A stretch of DNA of 47,239 nt from XYA12-FULL-58-9 sp001798605 (GTDB taxonomy: Bacteria; Myxococcota; XYA12-FULL-58-9), in the NCBI GenBank assembly GCA_036736205.1, contig DAINMX010000022.1, positions 1-47,239 on the forward strand, given 5' to 3'. A program made the position numbers and the translations under genes. Below are positions 1 through 8,124 of the stretch, one piece after another (position 1 is the stretch's first letter; the number at the start of each line of letters is the position of its first letter). Under the pieces are notes generated by a model. It was not told the DNA's origin. It made no database searches and saw only the letters and a list, made by a program, of their open reading frames with translations.

Positions 1-1
1 G

Positions 2-544
2 CAGAAGCAGAGGTTGTCGACCTTCGTTCGAGACTTCCGCAACCTGCCGGGAATCGGTGCTGTCCCACTGGTGGTGATGACCTCATCGAAACTTTCGTTG
101 CGCGAGCTGAAGGATCCCTGGACAGGTCTCGTTTCGCGGTCGGTATCTGGTGCCGAGCTCGCGATGGGGCTGCTCCAGCTGAGGGACCGCCTCACCTATG
201 TCGATCCAACCTGCAGACTCGCTTCACCGCTTTCTGGCGAAATCAGATACCATGGCCAACGCCTGACATTGAGCGTTGAAAAGGTCTCTAGAGACTACAT
301 TGACGTCGTCTGCGAGAGCATCATCCCAAAAGGAACCGAGGTTCATCTGAAAATTCAGTTGATGAACAACGGGCCATCATTGAATTCTGAAGCGAGAATC
401 GTTGAGCTCAACATTCCCGAGAGCGTCGACCACGCTGATCGGTGGTCACACATGACCCTTGAATTTGTACGCATGAGCCCCGAAGCGAGAAAATCTATCA
501 TCGATCTGATTGTTCGCCAGCGAGACGGTGAAAACTCCATGTGA
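2..544 (+). CDS. Receiver-like/PilZ-like domain protein, 5' end cut by window
   Basis: The frame is open back to the window edge, so this is the C-terminal part of a longer protein; the TTG at 14 is only the first start-like codon inside the window. The first 60 residues read like the end of a response-regulator receiver domain: the hydrophobic stretch VPLVVMTSS, then a short helix and a final amphipathic helix AMGLLQLRDRL. The remaining 110 residues look like a PilZ-type beta-barrel (segments around RYHGQRLTLSVEKVS and KGTEVHLKIQL). I do not see the RxxxR and D/NxSxxG residues that bind cyclic di-GMP, so ligand binding is doubtful. A receiver-PilZ arrangement would suit a signalling protein for surface or motility control. 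The family call is tentative. The gene is convergent with the lipoprotein gene ending at 719. Confidence 0.55.
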   Translation, partial: QKQRLSTFVRDFRNLPGIGAVPLVVMTSSKLSLRELKDPWTGLVSRSVSGAELAMGLLQLRDRLTYVDPTCRLASPLSGEIRYHGQRLTLSVEKVSRDYIDVVCESIIPKGTEVHLKIQLMNNGPSLNSEARIVELNIPESVDHADRWSHMTLEFVRMSPEARKSIIDLIVRQRDGENSM

Positions 545-576
545 GCTCCGCATGGGGATTCAAATTGGGCGAGCGT

Positions 577-605
577 GGTGGCAAGTGCACCGTTTGCACG
601 CCACC
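577..605. terminator. Hairpin between convergent genes, possible bidirectional terminator
   Basis: GGTGGC (577-582) pairs with GCCACC (600-605), and inside it GTGCA (585-589) pairs with TGCAC (595-599) around a five-base loop, leaving a two-base AA bulge. It sits 33 bases after the stop of the PilZ-like gene and faces the 3' end of the leftward lipoprotein gene. No T-run follows on either strand, so it is not a textbook intrinsic terminator. Confidence 0.4.
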
Positions 606-718
606 TGACGCGAGAATGTCTCAAAACCTCTCTGTAAACAGTTGATTCCGATCGTGAATCAGTCTGCAAAATGCAGAAAGAATCCCCTGGACTTGTCAAT
701 TATCCATGCACAGGTGCC

Positions 719-2356
719 CTAGTCTTCACCCCATTGGGTTTTGTCCGCGACGATAGTGCAGTCAATGAAGGGCACGCTGTCGGGGTGCTTGAGGGGGGAG
801 TGGCAGTACTCGAAGATGTAGGGCATCTCGACGAGGCTCATGTATGCGGTCTCAATCTCTGTGCCCTCGGGATTCATGTAGGGTCCATTCCGCGGGGCTT
901 TGTAGTCTGTGAAGGATTCATTCTCGTTGAGGCTGGTCCAAGGATCCCAATGCGGCCATTGCCGGTACCAATCTGACGAAGCGCCATACCACTCCATGAT
1001 GTGTTGTGCCTCCTCTGCGGTGAGGGGATAGCCGTGGGTGGCGGCCGACAACAAAAGGCCAGCCAGATCGGAGGAATATTGAATGTCGTCGGTGTTTGGC
1101 ATGTCTGAGTTGTGCATGAGCTGATCGAAACGAAATGCCAAACCCTCATTGAGGCCGCGAGCGACATCGGTGCGTCCCCACAGGTTGGCGGTGGCTAATG
1201 CTGCGACGTGGAAATAGTTGTAGATGTTGTAGTTGAAGTAATGGGTGCCGGTGGCGAAAAGCTCAAATGCCCATCCCGCCTTGCCGCCGTCGCAATCGCC
1301 CATCCCCGCTGTGTAGCCGTAGCCCGTCATGGCAGCACCAAGCTGAGCATTACACTCGGCGTTCGGGCCCCAAAGTGGCTCCCAGATTTCAAAGGAGCCG
1401 AGGTCTGCCGGCGGATTGCTCTCGCGGGTGGCGTCGACGGAAATGGTGGCGACGCCGTCCTCGTACTTGGTCAGGATGTTCCAGTCATTGTCGACGATGC
1501 TCTGAGAAAAGCCGCGCAGATATTCAATGTAGAGCTCTGCCGCTGCGCGAACCTTGTGGTCGCTCGCTTGGTAATAGGCCCGCGTAACCATCGGCAGGGC
1601 ATTGAACAGGTAGGGCACGTCGTCCTTCGAGCGCATGTTGGCGACCCATATACTGCCGAAGGAGGGGTTGTCGGAGATTTCGAAAACGTGAACGTTCCAT
1701 TTGAACGATGGCCTATACATGGGAGTGTAGTCGACAGTGACCTTGCGTTCATCCACTGTGAAATCATGATTGTGATTAAACACGGCGCGGGATTGCAGAT
1801 ACTTGACGAGCGGGTTCTCGATCTCACGGTTGAGTCCCAATGACAACGCCACGACCCCGCGCGCCAATTCCCCACCTACTTCGGCCATGCGTGCATCGCC
1901 GGTTAACAGATAGCCGGCCAATGCGTTGCTCATGACGTTGGTTGTGCGCTTGGTGATGTTCTCACTGGTGCCGTGATGATCGAAAATGATGGCGCCATCA
2001 CGTTTGGTCATGCCCGTGTCTTGCCACCAAAGCTTGTAGTGAAACATGTCGGGGTCGTAGCTGGCATCGAGACCGTGCGATGTTCGCCAGACCCAGTCCC
2101 AATAACCGGTGTCTTTAAAGAACGCTGTTACCTTCTTGGTGAACGCGGTGATCTCTGCGGCACTCGGTGCGGTGCCGACCGCTTGTCGAGGAGCTACATC
2201 ATAGCCCAGAGAGTCGGCGGGCATCGGAGGTGGCATCAGTCCCTCATGCGGGACATCGACATTCTTGGCCTTCTTTTTCACGTCGTCGCCACAGCCGTTC
2301 AGCAAACCAATAGCCAAAAGCAACGACAGTGCACGCGTGCCCGCCTTGGTCATCAT
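719..2356 (-). CDS. Secreted lipoprotein of unknown function, possible alpha-toroid carbohydrate-active protein
   Basis: The 545-residue product starts with a lipoprotein signal peptide (lipobox LLNGC, Cys22) followed by a charged, Pro-rich linker, so it should be anchored in the envelope. The body is rich in aromatic residues (WDWVWR, KLWWQD, WYRQWPHWDPW) and in regularly spaced helices such as VMSNALAGYLLTGDARMAE, a pattern common in (alpha/alpha)-toroid polysaccharide lyases and glycosidases. I cannot assign a family or catalytic residues. GAGGAACTC directly precedes the start, and the gene begins 11 bases after the murA stop, so its ribosome-binding site overlaps the murA end and the two are very probably co-transcribed. 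The pairing with a peptidoglycan-precursor gene hints at an envelope role but does not prove one. Confidence 0.85.
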   Translation of the reverse strand: MMTKAGTRALSLLLAIGLLNGCGDDVKKKAKNVDVPHEGLMPPPMPADSLGYDVAPRQAVGTAPSAAEITAFTKKVTAFFKDTGYWDWVWRTSHGLDASYDPDMFHYKLWWQDTGMTKRDGAIIFDHHGTSENITKRTTNVMSNALAGYLLTGDARMAEVGGELARGVVALSLGLNREIENPLVKYLQSRAVFNHNHDFTVDERKVTVDYTPMYRPSFKWNVHVFEISDNPSFGSIWVANMRSKDDVPYLFNALPMVTRAYYQASDHKVRAAAELYIEYLRGFSQSIVDNDWNILTKYEDGVATISVDATRESNPPADLGSFEIWEPLWGPNAECNAQLGAAMTGYGYTAGMGDCDGGKAGWAFELFATGTHYFNYNIYNYFHVAALATANLWGRTDVARGLNEGLAFRFDQLMHNSDMPNTDDIQYSSDLAGLLLSAATHGYPLTAEEAQHIMEWYGASSDWYRQWPHWDPWTSLNENESFTDYKAPRNGPYMNPEGTEIETAYMSLVEMPYIFEYCHSPLKHPDSVPFIDCTIVADKTQWGED

Positions 2357-2367
2357 GAGTTCCTCGT

Positions 2368-3633
2368 CTACTCCGAAAAGCGCTCGATGTCTGCGCCGAC
2401 CCCGCGTAGTTTTTTGCCGAGGCGTTGGTAGCCACGATCAAGGTGATAGATGCGCCGCACCGTGGTCTCACCATCCGCCAGAAGGCCGGCAAGAACCAGG
2501 GAAGCGCTGGCACGCAGGTCAGTCGCCATGACCGTTGTCCCCGAGAGCCGCTCGACACCGCGAATGACTGCTTTGCCACCCTCGACTTTGATTGATGCGC
2601 CGAGGCGGTTGAGTTCCGCAACGTGCATGAAACGGTTCTCGAAGATTCTCTCAGATACGGAGCTGGTGCCGTTTGCCACACACAACAGCGCCATCAGTTG
2701 CGCCTGCATGTCCGTGGGGAAGCCCGGATAGGGAGCGGTGTGGATGTCGAGCGCCGATGGTCGCTCGATGCGTTTGAGGGTGGTGCGGCGATTCGCCTCG
2801 TCTACATCGATCTCAGCGCCAAGGTTGCGCAACTTGTCGATGAGGGCGGCTTGATGGTCGGCGATGCCGCCGCACACCACCAGGGGATCGCCGGCCATGA
2901 CTCCGGCAACCAAGAAGGTACCGAACTCGATCCGATCGGGGACTACGCAGTGATGAAACGGTTGAAGCTGTGACTGACCATGAATGGTAATCTTCTCCGT
3001 GCCCGCGCCTTCAACCTCAGCTCCCATCGAGGAGATGACCTTGGCGAGGTCGACGATCTCCGGCTCGCGGGCGGCATTGCGCAAGACGGTAGTGCCGCGA
3101 GCGAGACTGGCTGCAAGCATCAGGTTTTCTGTGCCACCGACGGTCGGAACATCGAAGACTATCTCGGCACCGACGAGGCCCTTGGTGGTGGCTTCGACAT
3201 AGCCATGCTCGATCTCGATGTGCGCCCCCATTCGCTCCAGGCCCTTGAGGTGTTGGTCGATGGGGCGCGCACCAATGGCGCAACCACCGGGAAGCGATAC
3301 TTTGGCTTTGCCAAAGCGAGCAAGCAATGGCCCGAGCACGAGGATCGATGCACGCATGGTGCGAACCAGCTCGTAGGGGGCCTCAGCATTGATAGGCCCT
3401 GCGGCGCTGATGCGGATCTCTTCGGCGTCTTCATCGTGGGTGACTTTTGCGCCCATCTGCTCAATGAGCGTGGCAAGGGTGCACACATCGACGAGATTCG
3501 GCGCTCCGGTGAGAACGCTCTCGCCCTCCGCGAGCAGGGCCGCCGTCAAGATGGGGAGGCTCGCGTTCTTTGATCCAGAAACGTGTAGCTCGCCCCGTAA
3601 ACTGTTACCACCGCGGATTCGTAAAGCGTCCAT
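2368..3633 (-). CDS. murA: UDP-N-acetylglucosamine 1-carboxyvinyltransferase MurA
   Basis: MurA transfers enolpyruvate from phosphoenolpyruvate to UDP-GlcNAc, the first committed step of peptidoglycan synthesis in the cytoplasm. The 421-residue length is normal. The N-terminal substrate-binding pair Lys22-Asn23 is present in GSKNASLPI, and the catalytic-loop Cys118 lies in PGGCAIGARPIDQHL, so the enzyme should be of the fosfomycin-sensitive Cys type. Further MurA signatures include the glycine-rich VGGTENLMLAA and PTDMQAQLMAL. It is the first gene of a leftward pair with the lipoprotein gene ending at 719, and is divergent from the 949-residue gene starting at 3783, with 149 bases between the starts. 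Confidence 0.97.
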   Translation of the reverse strand: MDALRIRGGNSLRGELHVSGSKNASLPILTAALLAEGESVLTGAPNLVDVCTLATLIEQMGAKVTHDEDAEEIRISAAGPINAEAPYELVRTMRASILVLGPLLARFGKAKVSLPGGCAIGARPIDQHLKGLERMGAHIEIEHGYVEATTKGLVGAEIVFDVPTVGGTENLMLAASLARGTTVLRNAAREPEIVDLAKVISSMGAEVEGAGTEKITIHGQSQLQPFHHCVVPDRIEFGTFLVAGVMAGDPLVVCGGIADHQAALIDKLRNLGAEIDVDEANRRTTLKRIERPSALDIHTAPYPGFPTDMQAQLMALLCVANGTSSVSERIFENRFMHVAELNRLGASIKVEGGKAVIRGVERLSGTTVMATDLRASASLVLAGLLADGETTVRRIYHLDRGYQRLGKKLRGVGADIERFSE

Positions 3634-3724
3634 GGCGGCCGGTCATACACCGAGGGGCAGTTGCCGGAAAGCCCCTGCCACAGATCACACCCAAGGCGAA
3701 CGATGGTGTTAGACGGCCAGTTAG

Positions 3725-3756
3725 ATGGCGTTGCGCAAGCGCAACAAATGCGCCAT
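3725..3756. promoter_or_regulatory. Nested inverted repeats between murA and the 949-residue gene
   Basis: GTTGCGC (3730-3736) and GCGCAAC (3739-3745) form a perfect 7-bp inverted repeat around AA. An outer pair, ATGGCG (3725-3730) and CGCCAT (3751-3756), overlaps it, and a further GTTGCG follows just downstream. The element lies 27 bases before the start of the rightward gene in a divergent intergenic region, a suitable place for an operator or an mRNA hairpin. Its binding protein is unknown. Confidence 0.45.
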
Positions 3757-3782
3757 TGTTGCGATAACCGACAGGGACAACC

Positions 3783-6632
3783 ATGACGGTGAAATGGACA
3801 GGTTTGCGCACGCGCACGGGCGCGGGAATCACCTCGGGGGAGATGAATTCACCGGTGCGTGAAGGCGGCCAAGACGAGAAGAAGACCGGCAATGCGAAAG
3901 CAAAGGAGCTTCCCGAGCTTCAAAGTCAAAGACTTCAGGTAAGAGACGACTGTGATACAAAAAAGGAGACGAGCTACTCGACAGGTTTTGTGAAGGCAGC
4001 CGACGAAGAATCGAGTCCTGCCGCCAAAACCAGCAAGACGGTCTGGCAGTTTCTCACGGGGCACGCTGAGGACGCCCCAACCATCGTCAAGACACCCAAG
4101 CTGTCGAAACAGCACTCGCCGCCACCTTTTGAGTTTGAGCTATTTCGAACAGCCGTGGGTGAGCGACTCGGCCGAGTCCATGAGTTTTCGCGTATGCAGA
4201 ATATTGCCAAGGACCTCGGCATTGCCAACGTCTGGTTGGTGGGGCCATCGGCACTCTCTTGGACGCAATACGTGCACTGGGATCTACAGCGGCAATCGGG
4301 CAACACCGATGTCGCTGCTGAACGATTCAACTATAACTGGATCAATATCTTCCGACGGCACGAACCGCTGCAAATCGTCATTAACGGCACGTCGGAACAA
4401 GCGCAGCATTATGAAGAGCGCCTCAAAGCCGAGATGCCGCAGGTCACAGGCGGCAACAATGACTGGCAAATCCAATTGCTCGACTCAGAACACAAAGGAC
4501 TGCCGGGACTCTTGGAGTCGTCTGAGTTTCTCACCACCCACCGGAGCTCCGTGGCCCGCGGCGCTATCGAGTTGACCGCTACGGAAAGCCAAATCGTTTC
4601 GGACATCGGTGGGGCCAATAGCACCCAGGTATTCTTGGAGGACAACTACTATCGTCGACCACGGTTCGACGACCACGATTTGGAGGCAGACCGATACTAC
4701 CACCCGCCAATCTTGGCAGCTCTTCGCTACCTGGTCGTTGTGTCCCGTCACCGGTTCGAGGTACCCAAGGAATCTTGCCGGCTCATCAGAAAGATCTTCG
4801 CTGAGTTCAACGAGAAACGCGATCTTCACAATCTCCGACTCAAGGAGGAGTTTCTCTCCAACGTCGAGGCACTGGGGTCAGACTCGATGGATGTGGCTCA
4901 CCTGTTCAAGGTGCTCAAACATGTCGGAGCCACGGGGGTTGTGCAGAAACTCCGCGAAAAAGAAATCGAGCCGATAAAGTTTGGTCCTCTGGGGCTCGGC
5001 ATTGGCATCCCCGCCTGGTTGCTTGGTTTTCGCAAGGCGGGGCATGGGATCCTGTTCGGCGGGCTTGAGCAATACGATTCGATGACCTCTGCCCCAGATG
5101 GAAAACCCAATGTTCATAAATCGGTGAAACGAGCCGCTTTCGGAGAAGGGCACTATGTGAGCCCGGGCAACAAAGGCTGGACGACGTTCCCAAACGAAAC
5201 CGTGCGGAAAGACCGACCCGACATCCAGCGGGATCGCTCGGTTCCAACGGTCCGGTATGAGGTGCATCCTTGGGCCCAAACTTCGGGTCGTCGTCTAGGC
5301 GGAGACTTCAACATCAACACATCAGACGATTACAAATTCAAGAATGGCCGCGCCTTGCGGGTGATTTGTGAAAAGCCAGATCTCGAGGTGGCCGAGTATT
5401 TCGAATGGCTGCAAAACAATCCTCCGTTTACGGCGGCCGACGTCGGCATTCAGGACTACGTCGAGCGGCTTCTGCAAAACCGAACGCAGATCATGGGGGA
5501 CGCCGACGTTCAACGCGCCTATGCAACGGTGCAGAGGAGCTTGGGGAAAGAGGAGTGGACTGAACGAGAAATGCAGATGGCGAATGATTGGCTCACGCTG
5601 TTCTTTCCCGAGATGACCACCAATGCTGAGATGCGCTCGAGTGCGGTCTCCTGGCTGTCAAAGCTTCTCGACTGCAATCATTTCTATTTCACTCGCAAAA
5701 TCGTTGAGGACGTTCTCAGCAAACCCCGACTGTACGAGGTTGCGGAACTTAACCCACACGTCATCCTATGGGGCGAAAAGATCTTCAATCAATGCGCAAT
5801 TCATGAAGGCCGTCTTGAGCCAACGGTCGCCCAACATTTTCTTCGACGCAATCTCAGTGGGATGACCCCGGAGCTTCGCGAGCAATTTTTGACCTGGATC
5901 GATCGGATCGTGAGTGCCGGCATCCAAGAACCGGGACCAAGCTCAGCGCCTTGGCCACTCGGATACGTGTTACCGCTGTTCGAACATGATTTTGGCGTCG
6001 ACAACAAAGACATCGAACATCGTGTGCTGTCTTGGGCAAAAGAGCTGATCGGCGTTGAAACAAAGCCGACGTTTCTCAGACAACCGTGGCTGCACTCCAC
6101 ACCGGCCACTCGAGAGTTCCTTTGCTCACACATCGAAGAAACCCTCGCAAAAGGCGAGGGCCCACAATGGTTGATCTCCCTCCTTTGCGATGGTCGGATT
6201 CTCAACGAACAGGAGTTGGCCACCCGTTATGTTTCCTGGGTCGAAAGGATGCTGGCAGCGCAGGGCCCACAGGGAATCGAAAGAATCTTTGAAGACCCAA
6301 GAATCATCCGGTTCCTCACGGATTCAAGGCAGTTGCACCCCCTTCTCCTGCGGTTTCTTGAAAGAGCCAACGTGCCGCGGTTGCCGACAAACCTCGTCTG
6401 TTATCTGATGTCACACGATTCTCTGACCGGCACGTCGGAATCACGGGAATGCCTCGTCGATTTCGTGCTTCGCTTGGTATCATCACTGCCTAAGGACATC
6501 GAACTGCGTGAGCTCGTTTATTTCACCGTCCTTTGCCACCCAGCCATTCGCGACGACCATGAAGTGTCGGCCAAGCTACAATCAATCGCCGATGAGTTTG
6601 GTGACGACCAACACAAATCACTGCAGCAGTAG
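3783..6632 (+). CDS. Large orphan protein, degenerate nucleotidyltransferase-like N-terminal region
   Basis: The 949-residue product has no signal peptide or clear transmembrane segment, so it should be cytoplasmic. Residues 1-110 are low-complexity, charged and probably disordered. Residues 115-335 recall a class II nucleotidyltransferase (poly(A) polymerase/CCA-adding) head: NVWLVGPSALSW (149-160), NYNWINIF (183-190) where such enzymes carry acidic D-x-D, and HPPILAALRYLVVVSRHRF (307-325), similar to the DPLRxLRAxRFAxxLGF neck motif. With Asn in place of the acidic pair, metal-dependent catalysis looks unlikely. A central Gly-rich part (400-540) has no clear family; residues 540-949 are helical and may form a HEAT-like solenoid. 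ATG 3783 is used with AGGGA upstream; ATG 3843 is an alternative. The family resemblance is my inference and the function is unknown. Confidence 0.8.
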   Translation: MTVKWTGLRTRTGAGITSGEMNSPVREGGQDEKKTGNAKAKELPELQSQRLQVRDDCDTKKETSYSTGFVKAADEESSPAAKTSKTVWQFLTGHAEDAPTIVKTPKLSKQHSPPPFEFELFRTAVGERLGRVHEFSRMQNIAKDLGIANVWLVGPSALSWTQYVHWDLQRQSGNTDVAAERFNYNWINIFRRHEPLQIVINGTSEQAQHYEERLKAEMPQVTGGNNDWQIQLLDSEHKGLPGLLESSEFLTTHRSSVARGAIELTATESQIVSDIGGANSTQVFLEDNYYRRPRFDDHDLEADRYYHPPILAALRYLVVVSRHRFEVPKESCRLIRKIFAEFNEKRDLHNLRLKEEFLSNVEALGSDSMDVAHLFKVLKHVGATGVVQKLREKEIEPIKFGPLGLGIGIPAWLLGFRKAGHGILFGGLEQYDSMTSAPDGKPNVHKSVKRAAFGEGHYVSPGNKGWTTFPNETVRKDRPDIQRDRSVPTVRYEVHPWAQTSGRRLGGDFNINTSDDYKFKNGRALRVICEKPDLEVAEYFEWLQNNPPFTAADVGIQDYVERLLQNRTQIMGDADVQRAYATVQRSLGKEEWTEREMQMANDWLTLFFPEMTTNAEMRSSAVSWLSKLLDCNHFYFTRKIVEDVLSKPRLYEVAELNPHVILWGEKIFNQCAIHEGRLEPTVAQHFLRRNLSGMTPELREQFLTWIDRIVSAGIQEPGPSSAPWPLGYVLPLFEHDFGVDNKDIEHRVLSWAKELIGVETKPTFLRQPWLHSTPATREFLCSHIEETLAKGEGPQWLISLLCDGRILNEQELATRYVSWVERMLAAQGPQGIERIFEDPRIIRFLTDSRQLHPLLLRFLERANVPRLPTNLVCYLMSHDSLTGTSESRECLVDFVLRLVSSLPKDIELRELVYFTVLCHPAIRDDHEVSAKLQSIADEFGDDQHKSLQQ

Positions 6633-6693
6633 TGTGCCCTTTGCGTGATCCCGTGATCGGTGAGTGGTCACAGTCCGTTGTTCCGTTGTGGTA

Positions 6694-6757
6694 GCCTGTT
6701 GACCCGGGCCCTCAGTGCAAAGAAAGCCTGTTGACCCGGACCCTCAGTGCAGAGAAA
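6694..6757 (+). repeat. Tandem duplication of a 32-bp element upstream of the coiled-coil gene
   Basis: Two adjacent 32-base units (6694-6725 and 6726-6757) differ at only two positions. Each carries TTGACCC followed by a G/C-rich palindromic core and CCTCAGTGCA. TTGACC resembles a -35 box, but I see no good -10 at the right distance in either copy. The second unit ends 25 bases before the ATG at 6783, so the elements probably regulate that gene or lie in its leader. Confidence 0.75.
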
Positions 6758-6782
6758 CTACACTTCAAAGAGGAGACAGCTC

Positions 6783-7697
6783 ATGGATTCTGGGTCGGGA
6801 CCCAAGGACAAGAACGCACCAGCCCGACCGGTAGAGCCAACGGATCCCCATTCGGCTCAGACGCGACTGCTCTCCGCAGAGATGACGACCCGGGAGTCTC
6901 TGGAATTCGAACGAACCCTGTTGGCACAGCAACGGGCTCGCATGGAGACCGAGCGCATCGCACTCAAACAAGCGCAGAAGACCCTGAACGAACAAAACGC
7001 CAAACTGCAAAGCGATCTCGGCAAACTCGCCGCAGAACGCGACGCTTTTGAGCAGGAACGCTACAAGTTCAATTGGGAGAAGGCTTCGAGCCAACCGCCG
7101 GCACAACAGATTCCCAACGTGCAGCCACCGAAGGTAGAGCCCACGGCGGCTACAGCAGCGACGTCGCCGCCCGTCCAAAAACAACAGCCACAATCTCGCG
7201 CAAAAGGACCATCGTCCCAAAAATTTCCCGTTACTTGGGTTGTTGCCCTTGTCGTTGGTGCACTGGTGGTCGTGAGTGCCTGGATGCTTTGGCCTGCGCA
7301 ACAACCCTACTTGTCAACACCAGCGACAACCGCGGTCGTCGCACCGTCATCTCCCACCCCCCCGAGTGAAGTGGAGACAACAAAGGAAGACAGGGAAGAA
7401 AGAGAAGCGATGAAGGAGATGGAGGCGATAGAGGCGGAAGCGCAAGCGGCGGAGGAAGCGATGGAGGCGGCGGAAAAAGCGGCGGACGCCAATGTGCGCA
7501 CCACACCAACAAGATCCCCCACAACAACCCAGGCGGCCCCCACAACAACCAAAGTTGCCCCCACAACAACCAAAGCGGCCCCCAAGGTAACAAAGCCCCC
7601 CGCACGAACGACGCCGTCAGTATCGAAACCACCGGAAAGCAAGAAGGCTTCCCCAACGACCGACAAGAAGAAGATCGATGACCTTTTCGACTTTTGA
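6783..7697 (+). CDS. Coiled-coil single-pass membrane protein with Thr/Pro-rich C-terminal region
   Basis: ATG 6783 is chosen because AAAGAGGAGA lies just before it; the open frame extends 12 codons further up through the duplicated element, without a ribosome-binding site. The product has 304 residues. About residues 35-95 form a charged heptad-rich coiled coil (e.g. LAQQRARMETERIALKQAQ). A Pro/Gln-rich linker leads to one transmembrane helix (VTWVVALVVGALVVVSAWML, about residues 155-175). The exterior part is low complexity: a Glu/Ala-rich helix (MEAIEAEAQAAEEAMEAAEK), then PTTTK-type repeats and a basic tail ending in KKKIDDLFDF. The topology suggests a cytoplasmic coiled coil linked to a periplasmic, possibly wall-spanning extension. 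No enzymatic domain is visible. It follows the 949-residue gene on the same strand, 150 bases away. Confidence 0.8.
   Translation: MDSGSGPKDKNAPARPVEPTDPHSAQTRLLSAEMTTRESLEFERTLLAQQRARMETERIALKQAQKTLNEQNAKLQSDLGKLAAERDAFEQERYKFNWEKASSQPPAQQIPNVQPPKVEPTAATAATSPPVQKQQPQSRAKGPSSQKFPVTWVVALVVGALVVVSAWMLWPAQQPYLSTPATTAVVAPSSPTPPSEVETTKEDREEREAMKEMEAIEAEAQAAEEAMEAAEKAADANVRTTPTRSPTTTQAAPTTTKVAPTTTKAAPKVTKPPARTTPSVSKPPESKKASPTTDKKKIDDLFDF
7516..7578 (+). repeat. Three 21-bp in-frame tandem repeats coding PTTTK units
   Basis: Units at 7516-7536, 7537-7557 and 7558-7578 share CCCCCACAACAACC and encode PTTTQAA, PTTTKVA and PTTTKAA. The high DNA identity points to slippage or recent duplication inside the extracytoplasmic tail of the coiled-coil membrane protein, a region whose length could vary between strains. 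Confidence 0.8.
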
Positions 7698-8118
7698 TTG
7701 TCCCAAGTCTGAGCAGCCATTGTCAAAGTCGAGGAATCTCTGCAAATGCCTTGAGATTGGCGGGGGCATGGCACGTTTCGCAAGCGCGATGCCGCACCCT
7801 ACGAGCAAATCCAGGCAGAGATATTGGACTCACGCGAGTAGCGCGGCCGTACGGTGTTGCTCGTGATCGAAGAGGCGCATCTATTGCAAATCTGGGCGCT
7901 CAAATCGTCGCAAAGTACAAATAAACACCTTGTAATCAATGCGATCAAAGTTCATATGACAAGCAACACGTTGACCATTTCGGCTTTTCGAATGAACTCT
8001 CAATGTCGCGGCCAACGTCGCAGTTTTTGCAACTGGTCGTCCCATCTCATGGTAGTAGTGTTACGTTGAGACAGTAACAATTGCCGTTGCAATGCGGAGA
8101 GGCCTGTAAAGAGAAGGA
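7698..8118. other. 421-base intergenic region, no gene seen
   Basis: Only short unconvincing frames occur here. Visible structure is a weak hairpin AATCTC/GAGATT (7735-7740 with 7753-7758) after the upstream gene, and a perfect inverted repeat near the right end (separate entry). The middle (about 7900-8000) is A/T-richer than its surroundings and is the likely promoter zone of the downstream glycosyltransferase, but no strong -35/-10 pair stands out. Confidence 0.5.
8059..8079. promoter_or_regulatory. Perfect inverted repeat upstream of the glycosyltransferase gene
   Basis: TGTTAC (8059-8064) and GTAACA (8074-8079) are perfect complements separated by nine bases, about 45 bases before the probable start codon. 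The size and position would fit a dimer-binding operator; a leader hairpin is equally possible. Confidence 0.4.
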
Positions 8119-8124
8119 GTGTTG

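Noticed and set aside
1208..1843. Rightward 211-codon frame opposite the lipoprotein next to murA
   Set aside because: Antisense shadow; no ribosome-binding site or domain, and the opposite strand codes for a lipoprotein with a clear start.
3783..6632. Calling the 949-residue protein an active poly(A) polymerase or CCA-adding enzyme
   Set aside because: The acidic pair needed for metal binding is Asn, and overall similarity is weak; a degenerate head is the most that can be said.
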